Assembly (NCBI RefSeq): GCF_964059085.1
Contig: NZ_OZ060398.1
Coordinates: 237,171 to 301,170 of the forward strand
Direction of reading: 5' to 3'
DNA: 64,000 nt
DNA from: Buchnera aphidicola (Mindarus abietinus)
GTDB taxonomy: Bacteria > Pseudomonadota > Gammaproteobacteria > Enterobacterales > Enterobacteriaceae
In this document: one piece after another, positions 8,309 through 17,941 of the stretch
Position numbering within the stretch: position 1 is the first letter of the stretch
Layout of the letters: every line of letters begins with the position of its first letter
Made by a program: the position numbers and the translations under genes
The notes under the pieces: model-generated
Told to the model about the DNA's origin: nothing
The model's database searches: none
Seen by the model: the letters and a program-made list of their open reading frames with translations, nothing else

Positions 8309-9679
8309 ATGAAATTAAGTAATCTAATGGCCGTTTCTCCTATAGATGGAAGATATTTTAAAGAAACTTTTCTTTTACAAAAAATATTTAGCGAATATGC
8401 TTTTTTTAAATTTAAAATTAAAGTAGAAATTAGTTGGTTAAAAAAGTTATCCACTATTACAGAAATAAAAGAATTGCCTTTATTTGATAAAATTACAATT
8501 AAAAAGTTGAATGAAATTTATAAAAAATTTGATAAAAAAGATGCTTTTCAAATCAAAGAAATTGAAAAAGAAACTAATCATGATACAAAAGCAATTGAAT
8601 ATTTTTTAAAAAGAAAAATACTAAAAATAAAAAATTTAAATTTTATTTCAGAATTCATTCATTTTTCTTGTACATCAGAAGATATTAATAATCTTGCATA
8701 TGCTTTAATGTTAAAAAAATTTATTAAAGTTTCTTTATTACCTTCTTGGAAAAAAATTATTTCTTTACTTAAAGAACTTTCTTTTTTGTATAAAAATATT
8801 CCAATGCTTTCTCGTACTCATGGGCAGCCTGCAACTCCAACTACAATGGGTAAGGAAATAGCAAATTTTATTTTTCGTTTATCTAGACAATTAAAAAAAA
8901 TAAAAACAGTAGAAATTTTAGGAAAAATAAATGGAACAGTAGGAAATTATAATGCTAATTTAATTGCTTATCCAAATGTTGATTGGTGTAAAATAAGCAG
9001 AGAATTTGTAACTGAGCTTGGAATTAAATGGAATCCGTATACAACGCAAATAGAACCTCATGATTACATTGCCGAATTATTTAATTGCATAGCTATATTT
9101 AATTTAATACTTATCAATTTTTCTAAAGATGTTTGGGGATATATTTCAATTGGGTATTTTTCTCAAAAAAAATTAATAAAAGAAATAGGTTCTTCTATAA
9201 TGCCACATAAAATAAATCCTATAAATTTTGAAAATGCTGAAGGAAATTTAGGATTATCTAATGCTATTATAAATTTTATTGGAGAAAAATTGCCTATTTC
9301 TCGTTGGCAAAGAGATTTAAGTGATTCTACTATATTAAGAAATTTAGGTGTAGGGTTAGGATATTCAGTAATAGCGTATTCTTCTATACAAAAAGGAATA
9401 AAAAAAATTTCGATTAATAAAAAAAAGATAAAAAAAGATCTAAATAATCATTGGGAAATACTTACAGAAGCAATACAAACAGTCATGAGGCGTTTTTCTA
9501 TTAAAGATTCCTATGAAAAGTTAAAAGAAGAAATTAAAAAAAATAAAATTAATTCAGAAAATATTTCTAAATTTATCGATAATTTATCTATTCCAAAAGA
9601 AGAGAAAGAAAGATTAAAAAGATTAACACCTAGTAATTACATAGGATTATCAGTTGAACTGACTAATCGAATTTTATAA
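8309..9679 (+). CDS. purB: Adenylosuccinate lyase
   Basis: PurB cleaves SAICAR and adenylosuccinate, releasing fumarate in purine synthesis. It has 456 residues, the E. coli length. Catalytic His171 lies in SRTHGQPATP, and the flexible signature loop GSSIMPHKINP carries the catalytic serine at about 295-296. TAGGA at 8294-8298 stands 10 bases before the ATG, and the N-terminus (MKLSNLMAVSPIDGRY) matches E. coli. The 178-base spacer from mnmA holds no recognisable gene. Confidence 0.97.
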   Translation: MKLSNLMAVSPIDGRYFKETFLLQKIFSEYAFFKFKIKVEISWLKKLSTITEIKELPLFDKITIKKLNEIYKKFDKKDAFQIKEIEKETNHDTKAIEYFLKRKILKIKNLNFISEFIHFSCTSEDINNLAYALMLKKFIKVSLLPSWKKIISLLKELSFLYKNIPMLSRTHGQPATPTTMGKEIANFIFRLSRQLKKIKTVEILGKINGTVGNYNANLIAYPNVDWCKISREFVTELGIKWNPYTTQIEPHDYIAELFNCIAIFNLILINFSKDVWGYISIGYFSQKKLIKEIGSSIMPHKINPINFENAEGNLGLSNAIINFIGEKLPISRWQRDLSDSTILRNLGVGLGYSVIAYSSIQKGIKKISINKKKIKKDLNNHWEILTEAIQTVMRRFSIKDSYEKLKEEIKKNKINSENISKFIDNLSIPKEEKERLKRLTPSNYIGLSVELTNRIL

Positions 9680-10125
9680 AAAATAATTCATTGTCAATTA
9701 AATTTAAACAAAATTTAATTTTTATTTTTTTTAAAATAAACGCACTTTAATTAAAAATTATTTTTTAATATATAATAAAAAATTAAGCGAAAACATAACT
9801 TATAAAAAATTTATTTTTTATCTTAAATTGATAAGGAATTAAAATAATAAAAATAAAATTGATTAATTTGATATTTAAAAATATTTATTTCAAAGAAAGA
9901 AGGTTTAAACCTTCTTTTTTAATTTATATTTTTAGAAAATATTAATTTTTAATTAAAATTGTACATTAAGAAAAAATTAATAATATATAAGAATATATTT
10001 AAATATAAAATTTTTATTTTACTAATACATAAATTTACTTAATTATTAATTAACTTTTAAAACACATAATAAGTTAAGAAAATTTATATTTTTTAAAAAA
10101 AAATAATAGATAAAATTAAACTAAT
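9680..10125. other. 446-base AT-rich spacer between purB and fabI
   Basis: No credible coding sequence or tRNA is seen. The only clear structure is the palindromic hairpin at 9896-9917, described separately, 216 bases after the purB stop. Upstream and downstream of it the sequence is low-complexity A/T. Confidence 0.6.
9896..9920 (+). terminator. Perfect-palindrome hairpin with T tract
   Basis: AAAGAAGGTTT (9896-9906) is followed directly by its reverse complement AAACCTTCTTT (9907-9917). This allows an 8-bp stem with a TTTAAA loop and a T run to 9920. It is the best terminator candidate for purB, though it lies 216 bases after the stop. It could also insulate fabI. Confidence 0.55.
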
Positions 10126-10914
10126 ATGAAAAATTATCAAAAAAAAATACTTTTAGGAAAAAAAATACTAATTACTGGAGTTTTAAATAAGTTTTCAATT
10201 GCATATGGAATAGCAAAAAAAATTCATGAATATGGAGCTGAATTAGCATTCAGTTATTATTCTGAAAAAAATAAAAAAAAAGTTATAGAATTAGCTAAAT
10301 TTTTAAATTCAGATATTGTTTTTTTTTGTAATGTTAAAAAAGATAATAGCATTAAAAATTTTTTTTTAAATTTAAAAAAAATTTGGAAAAAATTTGATGG
10401 AATTGTTCATTCGATAGCCTATGTTTCTAAAAAACAATTGGATGGAGATTTTTTAGATGTACTAACTAGAAAAGAATTTATACTTTCTCATGAAATTAGT
10501 TCATATAGTTTTTCCGCATTAGCAAAAGAATCTAAAAATATGTTAAATGACTCCTCTTCCTTAGTAACTATTTCTTATATTGGTTCCACTAAAGTTATTC
10601 CAAATTATAATGTTATGGGTTTAGCTAAGGCTTCTCTTGAATCAAATGTTCGTTATATAGCTTCTTCTCTTGGAAAAAAAAATATTCGAGTTAATGCAGT
10701 TTCTTCAGGTCCTATTAAAACTGTTTCTTCATATGGTATTAAAGGTTTTAAAAAAATTATGAATAATTCTATTAAAAATAGTTTTATTAAAAAACCTATT
10801 AGTATTTTAAATATAGGGAATTCTGTTGTTTTTTTGTGTTCTGAATTATCTATAGGTATTACTGGACAAGTTATTTATGTTGATGGAGGATTTAATGTTT
10901 CTGTCATGAGTTAA
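10126..10914 (+). CDS. fabI: Enoyl-[acyl-carrier-protein] reductase (NADH)
   Basis: FabI carries out the last reduction of the fatty acid elongation cycle. The 262-residue SDR-fold protein has Tyr151 (ISYIG) and the Tyr161/Lys168 pair in NYNVMGLAKASLE, which match E. coli Tyr146, Tyr156 and Lys163. Substrate-loop sequences ISSYSFSALAKES and VNAVSSGPIKT are conserved. No strong ribosome binding site precedes the ATG. fabI and rnb are near neighbours in E. coli too. It is the only enoyl reductase in the window. Confidence 0.96.
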   Translation: MKNYQKKILLGKKILITGVLNKFSIAYGIAKKIHEYGAELAFSYYSEKNKKKVIELAKFLNSDIVFFCNVKKDNSIKNFFLNLKKIWKKFDGIVHSIAYVSKKQLDGDFLDVLTRKEFILSHEISSYSFSALAKESKNMLNDSSSLVTISYIGSTKVIPNYNVMGLAKASLESNVRYIASSLGKKNIRVNAVSSGPIKTVSSYGIKGFKKIMNNSIKNSFIKKPISILNIGNSVVFLCSELSIGITGQVIYVDGGFNVSVMS

Positions 10915-11099
10915 TATTTTTACTTCTACCCGAATAATTTTAAATTTATTTAACATATTATCAATTTTATTTTTAAGTAATAAATGTAAAAAGTATTATT
11001 TTTTAAAAAAATAAAAAATAAAAAAAAATTACTAAAAATTAAAAAAATAATTTTTTTATAAAAATTTTAAACGTATTTTATCAATTAGGTTTTAATATT

Positions 11100-13049
11100 A
11101 TGTTTTATAACAATCCATTATTAATAAAGTTAAAGAAAAAATTAGAAAAAAAAATATCAACAGTTGAAATAGAAGGAACAGTTAAAAGCACTAAAAAAGA
11201 ATTTGGTTTTTTAGAAACTAACTCTCATAAATTTTATTTCTTATCCCCTAAAGAAATGAAAAAAGTAATGCACGGAGATAAGGTAAAAGCTGAAATTATT
11301 TTTAAAAATAATAAAGAAATTGTATTTATAAGAAAATTATTAGCACCTAGTCTAAAAAAATTTATTGGAAGAATAAAAAAAAAGAAAAATATATTTTATA
11401 TAATTCCAGAAAATTTATTAATAAAAAGAACAATTTTTTGTAATAAAAAAAATAATATGTCAAAAATGTTTAAAGAGGGAGACTGGGTAATTGCTAAATT
11501 AATACAACATAAATTAAATGGTTATAAGGTATTTTTTGCTGAGTTATTAGAATTTATTGTAAATTCAAATAATCCTTTTTATTTATGGAGTGTGATACTT
11601 TCAAAATATAATTTAAAAAAAAAAGAACCTTCTATAGATATTAAGGAAGATATAGAATTTATTTCAGATGAATTAAATCGGAAAGATTTAACAAATTTAG
11701 AATTTATTACTATTGATAATGATAATACTAAAGATATTGATGATGCTTTATTCATTCAAAAAGAAGAAAGTAATAAAATTAAATTAATCGTTGCTATTGC
11801 AGATCCAACTTCTTATATATTAGCTGGAAGTAAATTAGACAAATCAGCTGAAAAACGCGCATTTACTAGTTACTTACCAGGATTTAATATTCCTATGTTA
11901 CCGAGATTATTATCAGAAAATTTATGTTCTTTATGTCCGAATAAAAAAAGACCAGCATTAGTTTGCGAAATTATAATTTCTCAAGATGGAAACATTTTAG
12001 AAAAAAAAACTAAATTTTTTACAGCTTGGATAAAATCCAAAAAACAATTAACATATTTAAATGTTTCTAATTGGTTAAATAATATAGGTTCTTGGAAACC
12101 AAGTAGCGATTCTATAGCAAAAAAGTTGATTTTATTGAAAAAATTTTCTTTACTTCGTTTAAATTGGAGAAAAAAAAATAATTTAGTTTTTAAAGAAAGG
12201 TTAGAATATCGATTTCAAGTTAATAATATAGGAGAAATTATTAATATTTATATAGAACCTCGAAAAATTGGAAATAGAATAGTAGAGGAAGCAATGATCG
12301 CGGCTAATATATGTGCTGCTAATATATTATCTAAAAAATTAGGATTTGGAATATATAATACTCATGTTGGATTTGATTTAAAAAATACTAAATTTACAGT
12401 TAAATTTTTAAAAAAATATGGAATTTTTTTTGATAGTAAAAAAATTAATACTTTAAAAGGATTCAAAAAACTTTATCTTATTATAAACAAATTATCAGAT
12501 AATTATCTTGAAGCAAGAATTCGAAAATTTCAAGCTTTTGGAAAAATAAGTATACTTCCTAAGCCACATTTAGCTTTAGGATTAGAAGCATATGCAACAT
12601 GGACTTCTCCAATCAGAAAATATGGAGATATTTTAAATCATCGATTAATAAAATCTATTATTAAAGAAGAAACAGTAAAAAAACCAAAAAAATCTATTTT
12701 AATTAAAATAAATGAACAACGTAGAAAAAATAAAATGGCTGAAAAAGAAATACAAAATTGGCTATATGTAAATTTTTTAAAAAAAATTGATGAAAAAGAT
12801 AAAATTTATTCTGCAGAAATTATAGATATTTATAAAAATGGAATTAAGGCAAGAATTATTGAAAATGGTGCTTATGTATTTATTCCTTTATTTTTTTTAC
12901 ATTCTAAAAAAAATGAAGTAGTATGCAATAAAGAATATGGAATTATAGAAGTTTTAACACATATATTTTATAGAATATCTGATATTTTATCAGTAACTAT
13001 TGTTGATATTCAAATCGATAAAAAAAATATAATAGCTTGTCCAATATAA
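11100..13049 (+). CDS. rnb: Exoribonuclease II
   Basis: RNase II degrades single-stranded RNA from the 3' end. The protein has 649 residues (644 in E. coli). The domain order is N-terminal cold-shock-like domains, the RNB catalytic domain and a C-terminal S1 domain (from about 575, YSAEIIDIYKNGIKARI). The four catalytic aspartates are in TIDNDNTKDIDDALF (Asp206, 212, 214, 215), and the conserved arginine is in TWTSPIRKYGDILNHRL. An AGG at 11087-11089 precedes the ATG. Confidence 0.96.
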   Translation: MFYNNPLLIKLKKKLEKKISTVEIEGTVKSTKKEFGFLETNSHKFYFLSPKEMKKVMHGDKVKAEIIFKNNKEIVFIRKLLAPSLKKFIGRIKKKKNIFYIIPENLLIKRTIFCNKKNNMSKMFKEGDWVIAKLIQHKLNGYKVFFAELLEFIVNSNNPFYLWSVILSKYNLKKKEPSIDIKEDIEFISDELNRKDLTNLEFITIDNDNTKDIDDALFIQKEESNKIKLIVAIADPTSYILAGSKLDKSAEKRAFTSYLPGFNIPMLPRLLSENLCSLCPNKKRPALVCEIIISQDGNILEKKTKFFTAWIKSKKQLTYLNVSNWLNNIGSWKPSSDSIAKKLILLKKFSLLRLNWRKKNNLVFKERLEYRFQVNNIGEIINIYIEPRKIGNRIVEEAMIAANICAANILSKKLGFGIYNTHVGFDLKNTKFTVKFLKKYGIFFDSKKINTLKGFKKLYLIINKLSDNYLEARIRKFQAFGKISILPKPHLALGLEAYATWTSPIRKYGDILNHRLIKSIIKEETVKKPKKSILIKINEQRRKNKMAEKEIQNWLYVNFLKKIDEKDKIYSAEIIDIYKNGIKARIIENGAYVFIPLFFLHSKKNEVVCNKEYGIIEVLTHIFYRISDILSVTIVDIQIDKKNIIACPI

Positions 13050-13227
13050 AAATATAATATATTATTATTTTTTAAATTTTATTAGAAAATTTTTTATTTT
13101 TAATTAATTTAAATTTGTTAATTTTAAATTAGAAATTTAATTTTTTATGCATTAATTATTTCTTCTAAAATGACTAATAGTATTATATTTTATTTAAATT
13201 TTTAATTCAAAAATATGGAGATAAAAT

Positions 13228-13872
13228 ATGAATATATTATTCGGTGATTTTTTTATTTATATAGAATTTTTTTTTAGTTTATTTGCATTAGTCAATCCAA
13301 TAGGATTAATTCCTATTTTTTCTAGTATAACAAGCAAACAAACAATTAAAGAAAGAAATCGAACTAACTTAATTGCTAATATATCCGTCAGTATTATTTT
13401 AAGTATTTCTTTATTTTTAGGACAAACTATCTTAAATATTTTTGGTATTTCAATTAATTCCTTTCGAATTGCTGGAGGTATACTAGTAATTGCCATTGCT
13501 TTTTCTATGTTAACTGGAAAAATTGTAAAAAAAGCAGATAAAAATAAAAAATCTATAACATGTGACTCTGCTGTATCAGATGATGTTAGTGTAGTACCAT
13601 TAGCAATGCCTTTAATAGCGGGCCCGGGTGCTATAAGCTCTACTATTGTTTGGAGTAGTCAACATCCTAGTTTACAAAACTTAACAATTTGCAGTGTAAT
13701 GATATTAATCTTTTCATTTTTTTGTTGGACATTATTTAGAATTTCTCCTTTAATAGTAGATTTTCTTGGAAAAAATGGAATTAATATTATGACTAAAATA
13801 ATGGGATTATTATTATTTTCTATAGGAATTGAATTTATAACTACTGGAATTAAATCCATTTTAAATATCTAG
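13228..13872 (+). CDS. ychE: MarC/YchE-family integral membrane protein
   Basis: The 214-residue inner-membrane protein of the MarC family (UPF0056) has E. coli YchE length (215). Six hydrophobic segments are visible, beginning with FFIYIEFFFSLFALVNPIGL. The family hallmarks ALVNPIGLIPIF and PLAMPLIAGPGAISS are conserved. The function is unknown across the family; transport of amino acids or a structural role has only been guessed. GGAGAT at 13215-13220 is a good ribosome binding site. It lies between rnb and lipB. Confidence 0.9.
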   Translation: MNILFGDFFIYIEFFFSLFALVNPIGLIPIFSSITSKQTIKERNRTNLIANISVSIILSISLFLGQTILNIFGISINSFRIAGGILVIAIAFSMLTGKIVKKADKNKKSITCDSAVSDDVSVVPLAMPLIAGPGAISSTIVWSSQHPSLQNLTICSVMILIFSFFCWTLFRISPLIVDFLGKNGINIMTKIMGLLLFSIGIEFITTGIKSILNI

Positions 13873-13932
13873 AATATTTTTACTTTTATAAATTTTTTAT
13901 AAAAAAATTAATTTTTTTCGAATTAAAAATAA

Positions 13933-13961
13933 AAATAATGAATATTCGATATTCATTATTT
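13933..13961. terminator. 13-bp perfect hairpin after the MarC-family gene
   Basis: The arm 13933-13945 (AAATAATGAATAT) pairs perfectly with 13949-13961 across a TCG loop. It starts 61 bases after the stop. The following tract is only moderately T-rich (TATTTAATAA), so this may be a 3'-end stabiliser as much as a terminator. Confidence 0.5.
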
Positions 13962-14042
13962 ATTTAATAAATAACTTTTAACAATCAAGTTTTAATTTCA
14001 TTAAATAATTTTTATTTTTTTAACGTTAATCAGGAATTTGAT

Positions 14043-14663
14043 GTGTATAAAAAAAAAATTATTATTCGCAGTTTAGGATTAAAAAATTGGAAAATCGTTT
14101 TTAATGCCATGAATGAATTTAACTTTCTTCGAAAAAGTACGACTTTAGATGAAGTTTGGTTCGTTGAACATTATCCTGTTTATACTCAAGGTCAGATTAA
14201 GAATAAAAAAAATATTATTAAAGTTACTAACATTCCTATAGAAAATAGTGATAGAGGTGGACAAATTACTTATCATGGTCCTGGACAAAAATTAGTGTAT
14301 TTTTTAATTGATTTAAAGAGAAGAAAAATACATGTTCGAAAATTAATTGAAATATTACAAACAATTGTTTTAAATACTTTAAAGAAAATTAATGTTATAG
14401 GAAAAATCAAAAAAGAAATGCCAGGAGTTTATATAAAAAATAAGAAAATATGTTCATTAGGATTAAAAATAAAAAATGGTTATTCTTTGCATGGTTTTTC
14501 GATAAATATAAATATGGATTTAATTCCTTTTCAAAATATTATTCCCTGTGGAAATAATTCCATAAAAATGGTAAATCTTTCTGAATTTGCGTCTTCAAAA
14601 AAATTAAAAAATATAGAAAACATTTTAAAAAAACAAATTTTAAAAGAATTTGGAAAATATTAA
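14043..14663 (+). CDS. lipB: Octanoyl-ACP:protein N-octanoyltransferase LipB
   Basis: LipB transfers octanoate from ACP to lipoyl domains, such as the one in SucB encoded in this window. It has 206 residues. The GTG start at 14043 is chosen because the protein then begins MYKKKIIIRSLG, in register with E. coli LipB, and AGGA (14032-14035) stands 7 bases before. The overlapping ATG at 14041 is in another frame. Key motifs are SDRGGQITYHGPGQ, the lysine of KKICSLGLKI and the catalytic cysteine of IIPCGNN. lipA follows 147 bases later. Confidence 0.94.
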   Translation: MYKKKIIIRSLGLKNWKIVFNAMNEFNFLRKSTTLDEVWFVEHYPVYTQGQIKNKKNIIKVTNIPIENSDRGGQITYHGPGQKLVYFLIDLKRRKIHVRKLIEILQTIVLNTLKKINVIGKIKKEMPGVYIKNKKICSLGLKIKNGYSLHGFSININMDLIPFQNIIPCGNNSIKMVNLSEFASSKKLKNIENILKKQILKEFGKY

Positions 14664-14707
14664 TAATAATTTTTTATCACTTAAAATTTATTTCTTTTAT
14701 GCTATTA

Positions 14708-14725
14708 TTATTAGTTAACTAATAA
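14708..14725. terminator. 18-bp palindrome after lipB
   Basis: TTATTAGTTAACTAATAA is its own reverse complement and can form a 7-bp stem with a TTAA loop. A T run follows about 20 bases later. It is AT-rich, so its thermodynamic value is modest. Confidence 0.35.
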
Positions 14726-14810
14726 AATAAAAAAATAATTTTTTTCAGGATTTTATTTATATAAAAAATGGAATTTTTGTTATTTTTTAAAGAATTTTTT
14801 CTTATAAATT

Positions 14811-15665
14811 ATGTTAAAAAAACCTAATTGGATAAAAATTAAAGTTCCAACGAATTCAGAAAAAATTGATACAATGATTAATAGATTAAGAAAAAAAAAA
14901 TTAAACTCTGTTTGTGAAGAAGCTAAATGTCCTAATTTAAGAGAATGTTTTAATAATGGGACAGCGACATTTATGATTCTTGGAAAAATTTGCACAAGAA
15001 AATGCCCCTTTTGTGCTATACTAAACGGTAGGCCTATGCCTATTGATAAAGATGAACCTAAAAATTTAGCTTTAACTATTCATAGTATGAATATAAATTA
15101 CGTGGTTATTACATCTGTTGCTAGAGATGATTTACGTGATGGAGGAGCTAAACATTTTTTAAAATGTATCAAAGAAATTAGAAAAAAAAAGAATATAAAA
15201 ATAGAAATTTTAGTACCTGATTTTAGAAAAAAAGTCCAAATAGCATTGGATATATTAGAATTAGAACTTCCAGATATATTTAATCATAATTTAGAAAATG
15301 TTCCTCGTTTATATTCTGAAATACGACCAGGAGCAAATTATTTTTCTTCTCTAAATTTATTAAATATTTTTAAAATTAGAAATCCAAATATTCCCACTAA
15401 ATCCGGATTAATGTTGGGTTTAGGAGAAACGGAAAAAGAAGTTATTCAAGTAATGAAAGATTTAAGAAATAACGGAGTAAATATGATCACAATAGGGCAA
15501 TATTTACAACCTAGTAAATTTCATTTAACTGTAAAACGTTATATAACTCCTCAAGAATTTAAAGATTTTCAAAAAGAAGCACTTTCTATGGGATTTACTA
15601 ATGCTTTTTGCGGTCCATTTGTTCGTTCTTCTTATCATGCAAAAGATCAGATCAAGAATTTTTAA
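14811..15665 (+). CDS. lipA: Lipoyl synthase LipA, short N-terminus
   Basis: LipA inserts two sulfurs into octanoyl-lysine to make lipoate; it is a radical-SAM enzyme. The auxiliary cluster cysteines are Cys35, 40 and 46 ([12 protein letters not shown]), and the radical-SAM cysteines are Cys61, 65 and 68 (CTRKCPFC). The C-terminal RSSYHA serine motif is present. It has 284 residues against 321 in E. coli. It begins at [10 protein letters not shown], so about 35 N-terminal residues are missing, and an in-frame TAA stands close upstream of the ATG. Ten A at 14891-14900 lie inside the gene. Confidence 0.94.
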   Translation: MLKKPNWIKIKVPTNSEKIDTMINRLRKKKLNSVCEEAKCPNLRECFNNGTATFMILGKICTRKCPFCAILNGRPMPIDKDEPKNLALTIHSMNINYVVITSVARDDLRDGGAKHFLKCIKEIRKKKNIKIEILVPDFRKKVQIALDILELELPDIFNHNLENVPRLYSEIRPGANYFSSLNLLNIFKIRNPNIPTKSGLMLGLGETEKEVIQVMKDLRNNGVNMITIGQYLQPSKFHLTVKRYITPQEFKDFQKEALSMGFTNAFCGPFVRSSYHAKDQIKNF

Positions 15666-16208
15666 TTAATTTTTTTTATTTTTGAAATAATATTTCAGGA
15701 TTGATTTTTAGAAATATTTCGTATATCTCTAATTATGTTAGAAATATAAAGAATTTTTTATTAGAAAATACTTTTTTTAATAAAAAGTTATTAAATTAAT
15801 AAGCAGCTAAGCTCCCAGCTGCTAATTGACTTAATTATTCGAGCTATATAAACTAGTAAAGTTTACTTATATAAAGTATAAAAATATTGCTTAAAAAAAT
15901 TAAAATAAAGTATTTTTTTATAAAAAAAACTATTTATTAATTTTTAATTAATTATTTATTAATAATAAAAAAATAAAATTTATATAAATTTATTTACTTT
16001 AAAAAAAAATTATAAACTAGTTTAATTTAAACTTTGTAATTGTTGTAAGAAATTATTAATTAACTCAAATATTTTTTTGAGATTTTTATTTCGAATATAA
16101 ACATCAATATATATTTTAAAAAAATTAATATATTTAAATTAAATATAGATGGGATTTAATTATATTAGTTATTTATTTTATATATTAAAAAAACAGGATT
16201 TTTTTATT
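15666..16208. other. 543-base spacer between lipA and ribA
   Basis: No credible gene is seen. A GC-containing hairpin (15802-15823) stands out, followed by a second region of inverted symmetry at about 15846-15874, in which TATATAA pairs with TTATATA around GTAAA/TTTAC. The remainder is A/T-rich. From memory, pea-aphid Buchnera carries pyrF next to ribA, so this spacer may be the decayed site of a lost gene; I see no surviving pyrF protein motif. Confidence 0.5.
15802..15823. terminator. AGCAGCT/AGCTGCT hairpin after lipA
   Basis: AGCAGCT (15802-15808) and AGCTGCT (15817-15823) form 7 bp with loop AAGCTCCC. Beyond one mismatch the stem can extend by about 5 A/T or G-T pairs. It is unusually GC-rich for this genome, but no T tract follows, so a terminator role is uncertain. 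Confidence 0.4.
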
Positions 16209-16796
16209 ATGCGAGTTAAAAAAATATCAGAAGCTAATTTACCAACTCCATGGGGAAATTTTTTAATTATAGGATTTGAAGAAAAAAATAGTTATAAAAA
16301 TCATATAGCATTAATTTATGGAGATATAGAAAAAGATATTCCTATCTTATCAAGAATACATTCTGAATGTTTAACAGGAGATGCTTTTTTTAGCTTAAGA
16401 TGTGATTGTGGCTTTCAATTAAAAAAAGCTTTAGAATTAATTTCTATTGAAAATCAAGGTATTTTAATTTATCATCGACAAGAGGGCAGAAATATTGGAT
16501 TATTAAATAAAATTAAAGCTTATTCTTTACAAGATAGAGGCTTAGACACTGTAGAAGCAAATCAAAAATTAGGATTTTCTGCGGATGAAAGAGATTTTTC
16601 TATTTGTATAGATATATTTAATATATTAAATATAAAAAAAATTAAGTTATTAACTAATAATCCATTGAAAGTAAAAATTTTAAAAGAATCAGGTTTAGAA
16701 GTTACTGAAAGAATATCAATTATTGCAGGAAAAAATTCTAATAATTTTAATTATTTAATGACTAAAGAAAAAAAAATGGGACATTATTTAAAATAA
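16209..16796 (+). CDS. ribA: GTP cyclohydrolase II
   Basis: RibA opens the ring of GTP in the first committed step of riboflavin synthesis, a vitamin supplied to aphids by Buchnera. With the ATG at 16209 it has 195 residues (196 in E. coli) and begins [16 protein letters not shown] in register. An ATG at 16149 would add 20 unrelated residues. AGGA at 16195-16198 supports the chosen start. Zinc ligands Cys54, 65 and 67 ([13 protein letters not shown]) and the active-site [14 protein letters not shown] are present. Confidence 0.95.
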   Translation: MRVKKISEANLPTPWGNFLIIGFEEKNSYKNHIALIYGDIEKDIPILSRIHSECLTGDAFFSLRCDCGFQLKKALELISIENQGILIYHRQEGRNIGLLNKIKAYSLQDRGLDTVEANQKLGFSADERDFSICIDIFNILNIKKIKLLTNNPLKVKILKESGLEVTERISIIAGKNSNNFNYLMTKEKKMGHYLK

Positions 16797-17260
16797 CTTT
16801 ATTAATAAAAAAAATTGTTATACTTGCAATTTATTTCTAATGTATTTAAAAAAAATAAAATTAAAATTTTTTATAGAATTAATTATTTCTTTTTTTAAAT
16901 CCTGTCAAAAATATTCTATTTTTATAATTTTAATGATATAAAGTTTTGATTTGTATATTCTTTTATTTTTAAAATTTTAAATAATTAAACTTAAATTTAA
17001 ATTTAATTATTTTTTTTTTTTTTTAATTAATTTTAAACTTTATATATGATTTTTAAAAGATTTTTTTTACAAAATTAATATTTAAAAAATACTAAATAAG
17101 TCTATTAAAAAAAATATTTTTATTCAAATTTTTTTTAAAAAAGTTAATTAATTTTAATTAAAAATATTAAGAATATAATATTTAAAAAAAGTTCTTTTAA
17201 TTTAATTCATTATTAAATAGATAATATTTAATAAATTAAAAATTAAATTCTAAAAATTTT
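16797..17260. other. 464-base spacer between convergent ribA and hns
   Basis: No gene, tRNA or strong hairpin was found. It includes a run of 15 T (17010-17024) and long A/T low-complexity tracts. A spacer this long between two gene ends is more likely an eroded gene site than regulatory DNA. Confidence 0.5.
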
Positions 17261-17668
17261 TTATAAAAGAAAATCTTTTAATTTTTTTTCTTTATTTAAA
17301 ATAGCAGTTTTTATAATACCAGGTGTTCTTCCCTTTCCAGTCCAAGTTTTAATTTCCCCTTTTTTATTAAAATATTTATATTTAGCAGGATTAATAATTT
17401 TATTGTTTTGATTAATATCCTTTTTAGAATTTTTATTTGGGAATAATTCATTAGGGCTAATTCCATCAGCCAATAACATTTTTCGATAATGATTGAGTTT
17501 TTTATTTTTTTCTCTTATTTTTTCTTGTAATTTTATTTCTTTTTTTCTTTTTTCATTAACGATAATTTTAATTTTTTTTAATATCTGTTCTAAAATTTTT
17601 AACGAAAATTTTTTAGTTTGAGAGCGCAAAATACGTATATTATTAAATTTTTTAAATTTATTTTTCAT
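17261..17668 (-). CDS. hns: H-NS nucleoid protein with a KGR DNA-reading loop
   Basis: H-NS is a nucleoid-structuring protein and silencer of AT-rich DNA. The protein has 135 residues (137 in E. coli). The N-terminal oligomerisation helices are recognisable (NNIRILRSQTKKFSLKILEQIL, in part), as are the linker PNELFP and the C-terminal DNA-binding motif TWTGKGRTPG (109-118). E. coli has QGR at 112-114 and this protein has KGR. The N-terminal half is strikingly lysine-rich where E. coli is acidic. It is the only transcriptional regulator in the window. Confidence 0.93.
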   Translation of the reverse strand: MKNKFKKFNNIRILRSQTKKFSLKILEQILKKIKIIVNEKRKKEIKLQEKIREKNKKLNHYRKMLLADGISPNELFPNKNSKKDINQNNKIINPAKYKYFNKKGEIKTWTGKGRTPGIIKTAILNKEKKLKDFLL

Positions 17669-17806
17669 TTGGATAATCTCAATATTAGATTAAGAAATTA
17701 TTTTATGATTCGAAATAAATTATTAAATTTCTTTAAATATTATTTATTTAGAAAAAAAAATGAATTTTTATAAAAATTTTTTATTTTTAATAATTCTATT
17801 ATTATA

Positions 17807-17864
17807 TTCATGTATGTTATTTAAAACATAAAAATATTTTATTTTTTATAAAAACATACATGAA
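17807..17864. terminator. 12-bp inverted repeat between yciA and hns
   Basis: TTCATGTATGTT (17807-17818) pairs perfectly with AACATACATGAA (17853-17864) across a 34-nt loop. It lies downstream of yciA and upstream of hns, both on the minus strand. It may end the yciA transcript or be a protein-binding dyad before hns. Confidence 0.35.
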
Positions 17865-17941
17865 ATAAAAAAAAATTTATATTTTTAACTTTATATATAT
17901 AGAATTTTTTTTTTCTTTTATGATTTCTATTTTAATATTTT

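Noticed and set aside
8266-8454. Short antisense frame over the purB start
   Set aside because: No ribosome binding site or homology; it overlaps a highly conserved N-terminus.
16149-16208. Upstream ATG for ribA
   Set aside because: It adds 20 hydrophobic residues unrelated to RibA. The ATG at 16209 has AGGA upstream and the expected N-terminus.
16020-16208. FMN riboswitch before ribA
   Set aside because: None of the conserved RFN sequence blocks is present; the region is A/T-rich and low complexity.
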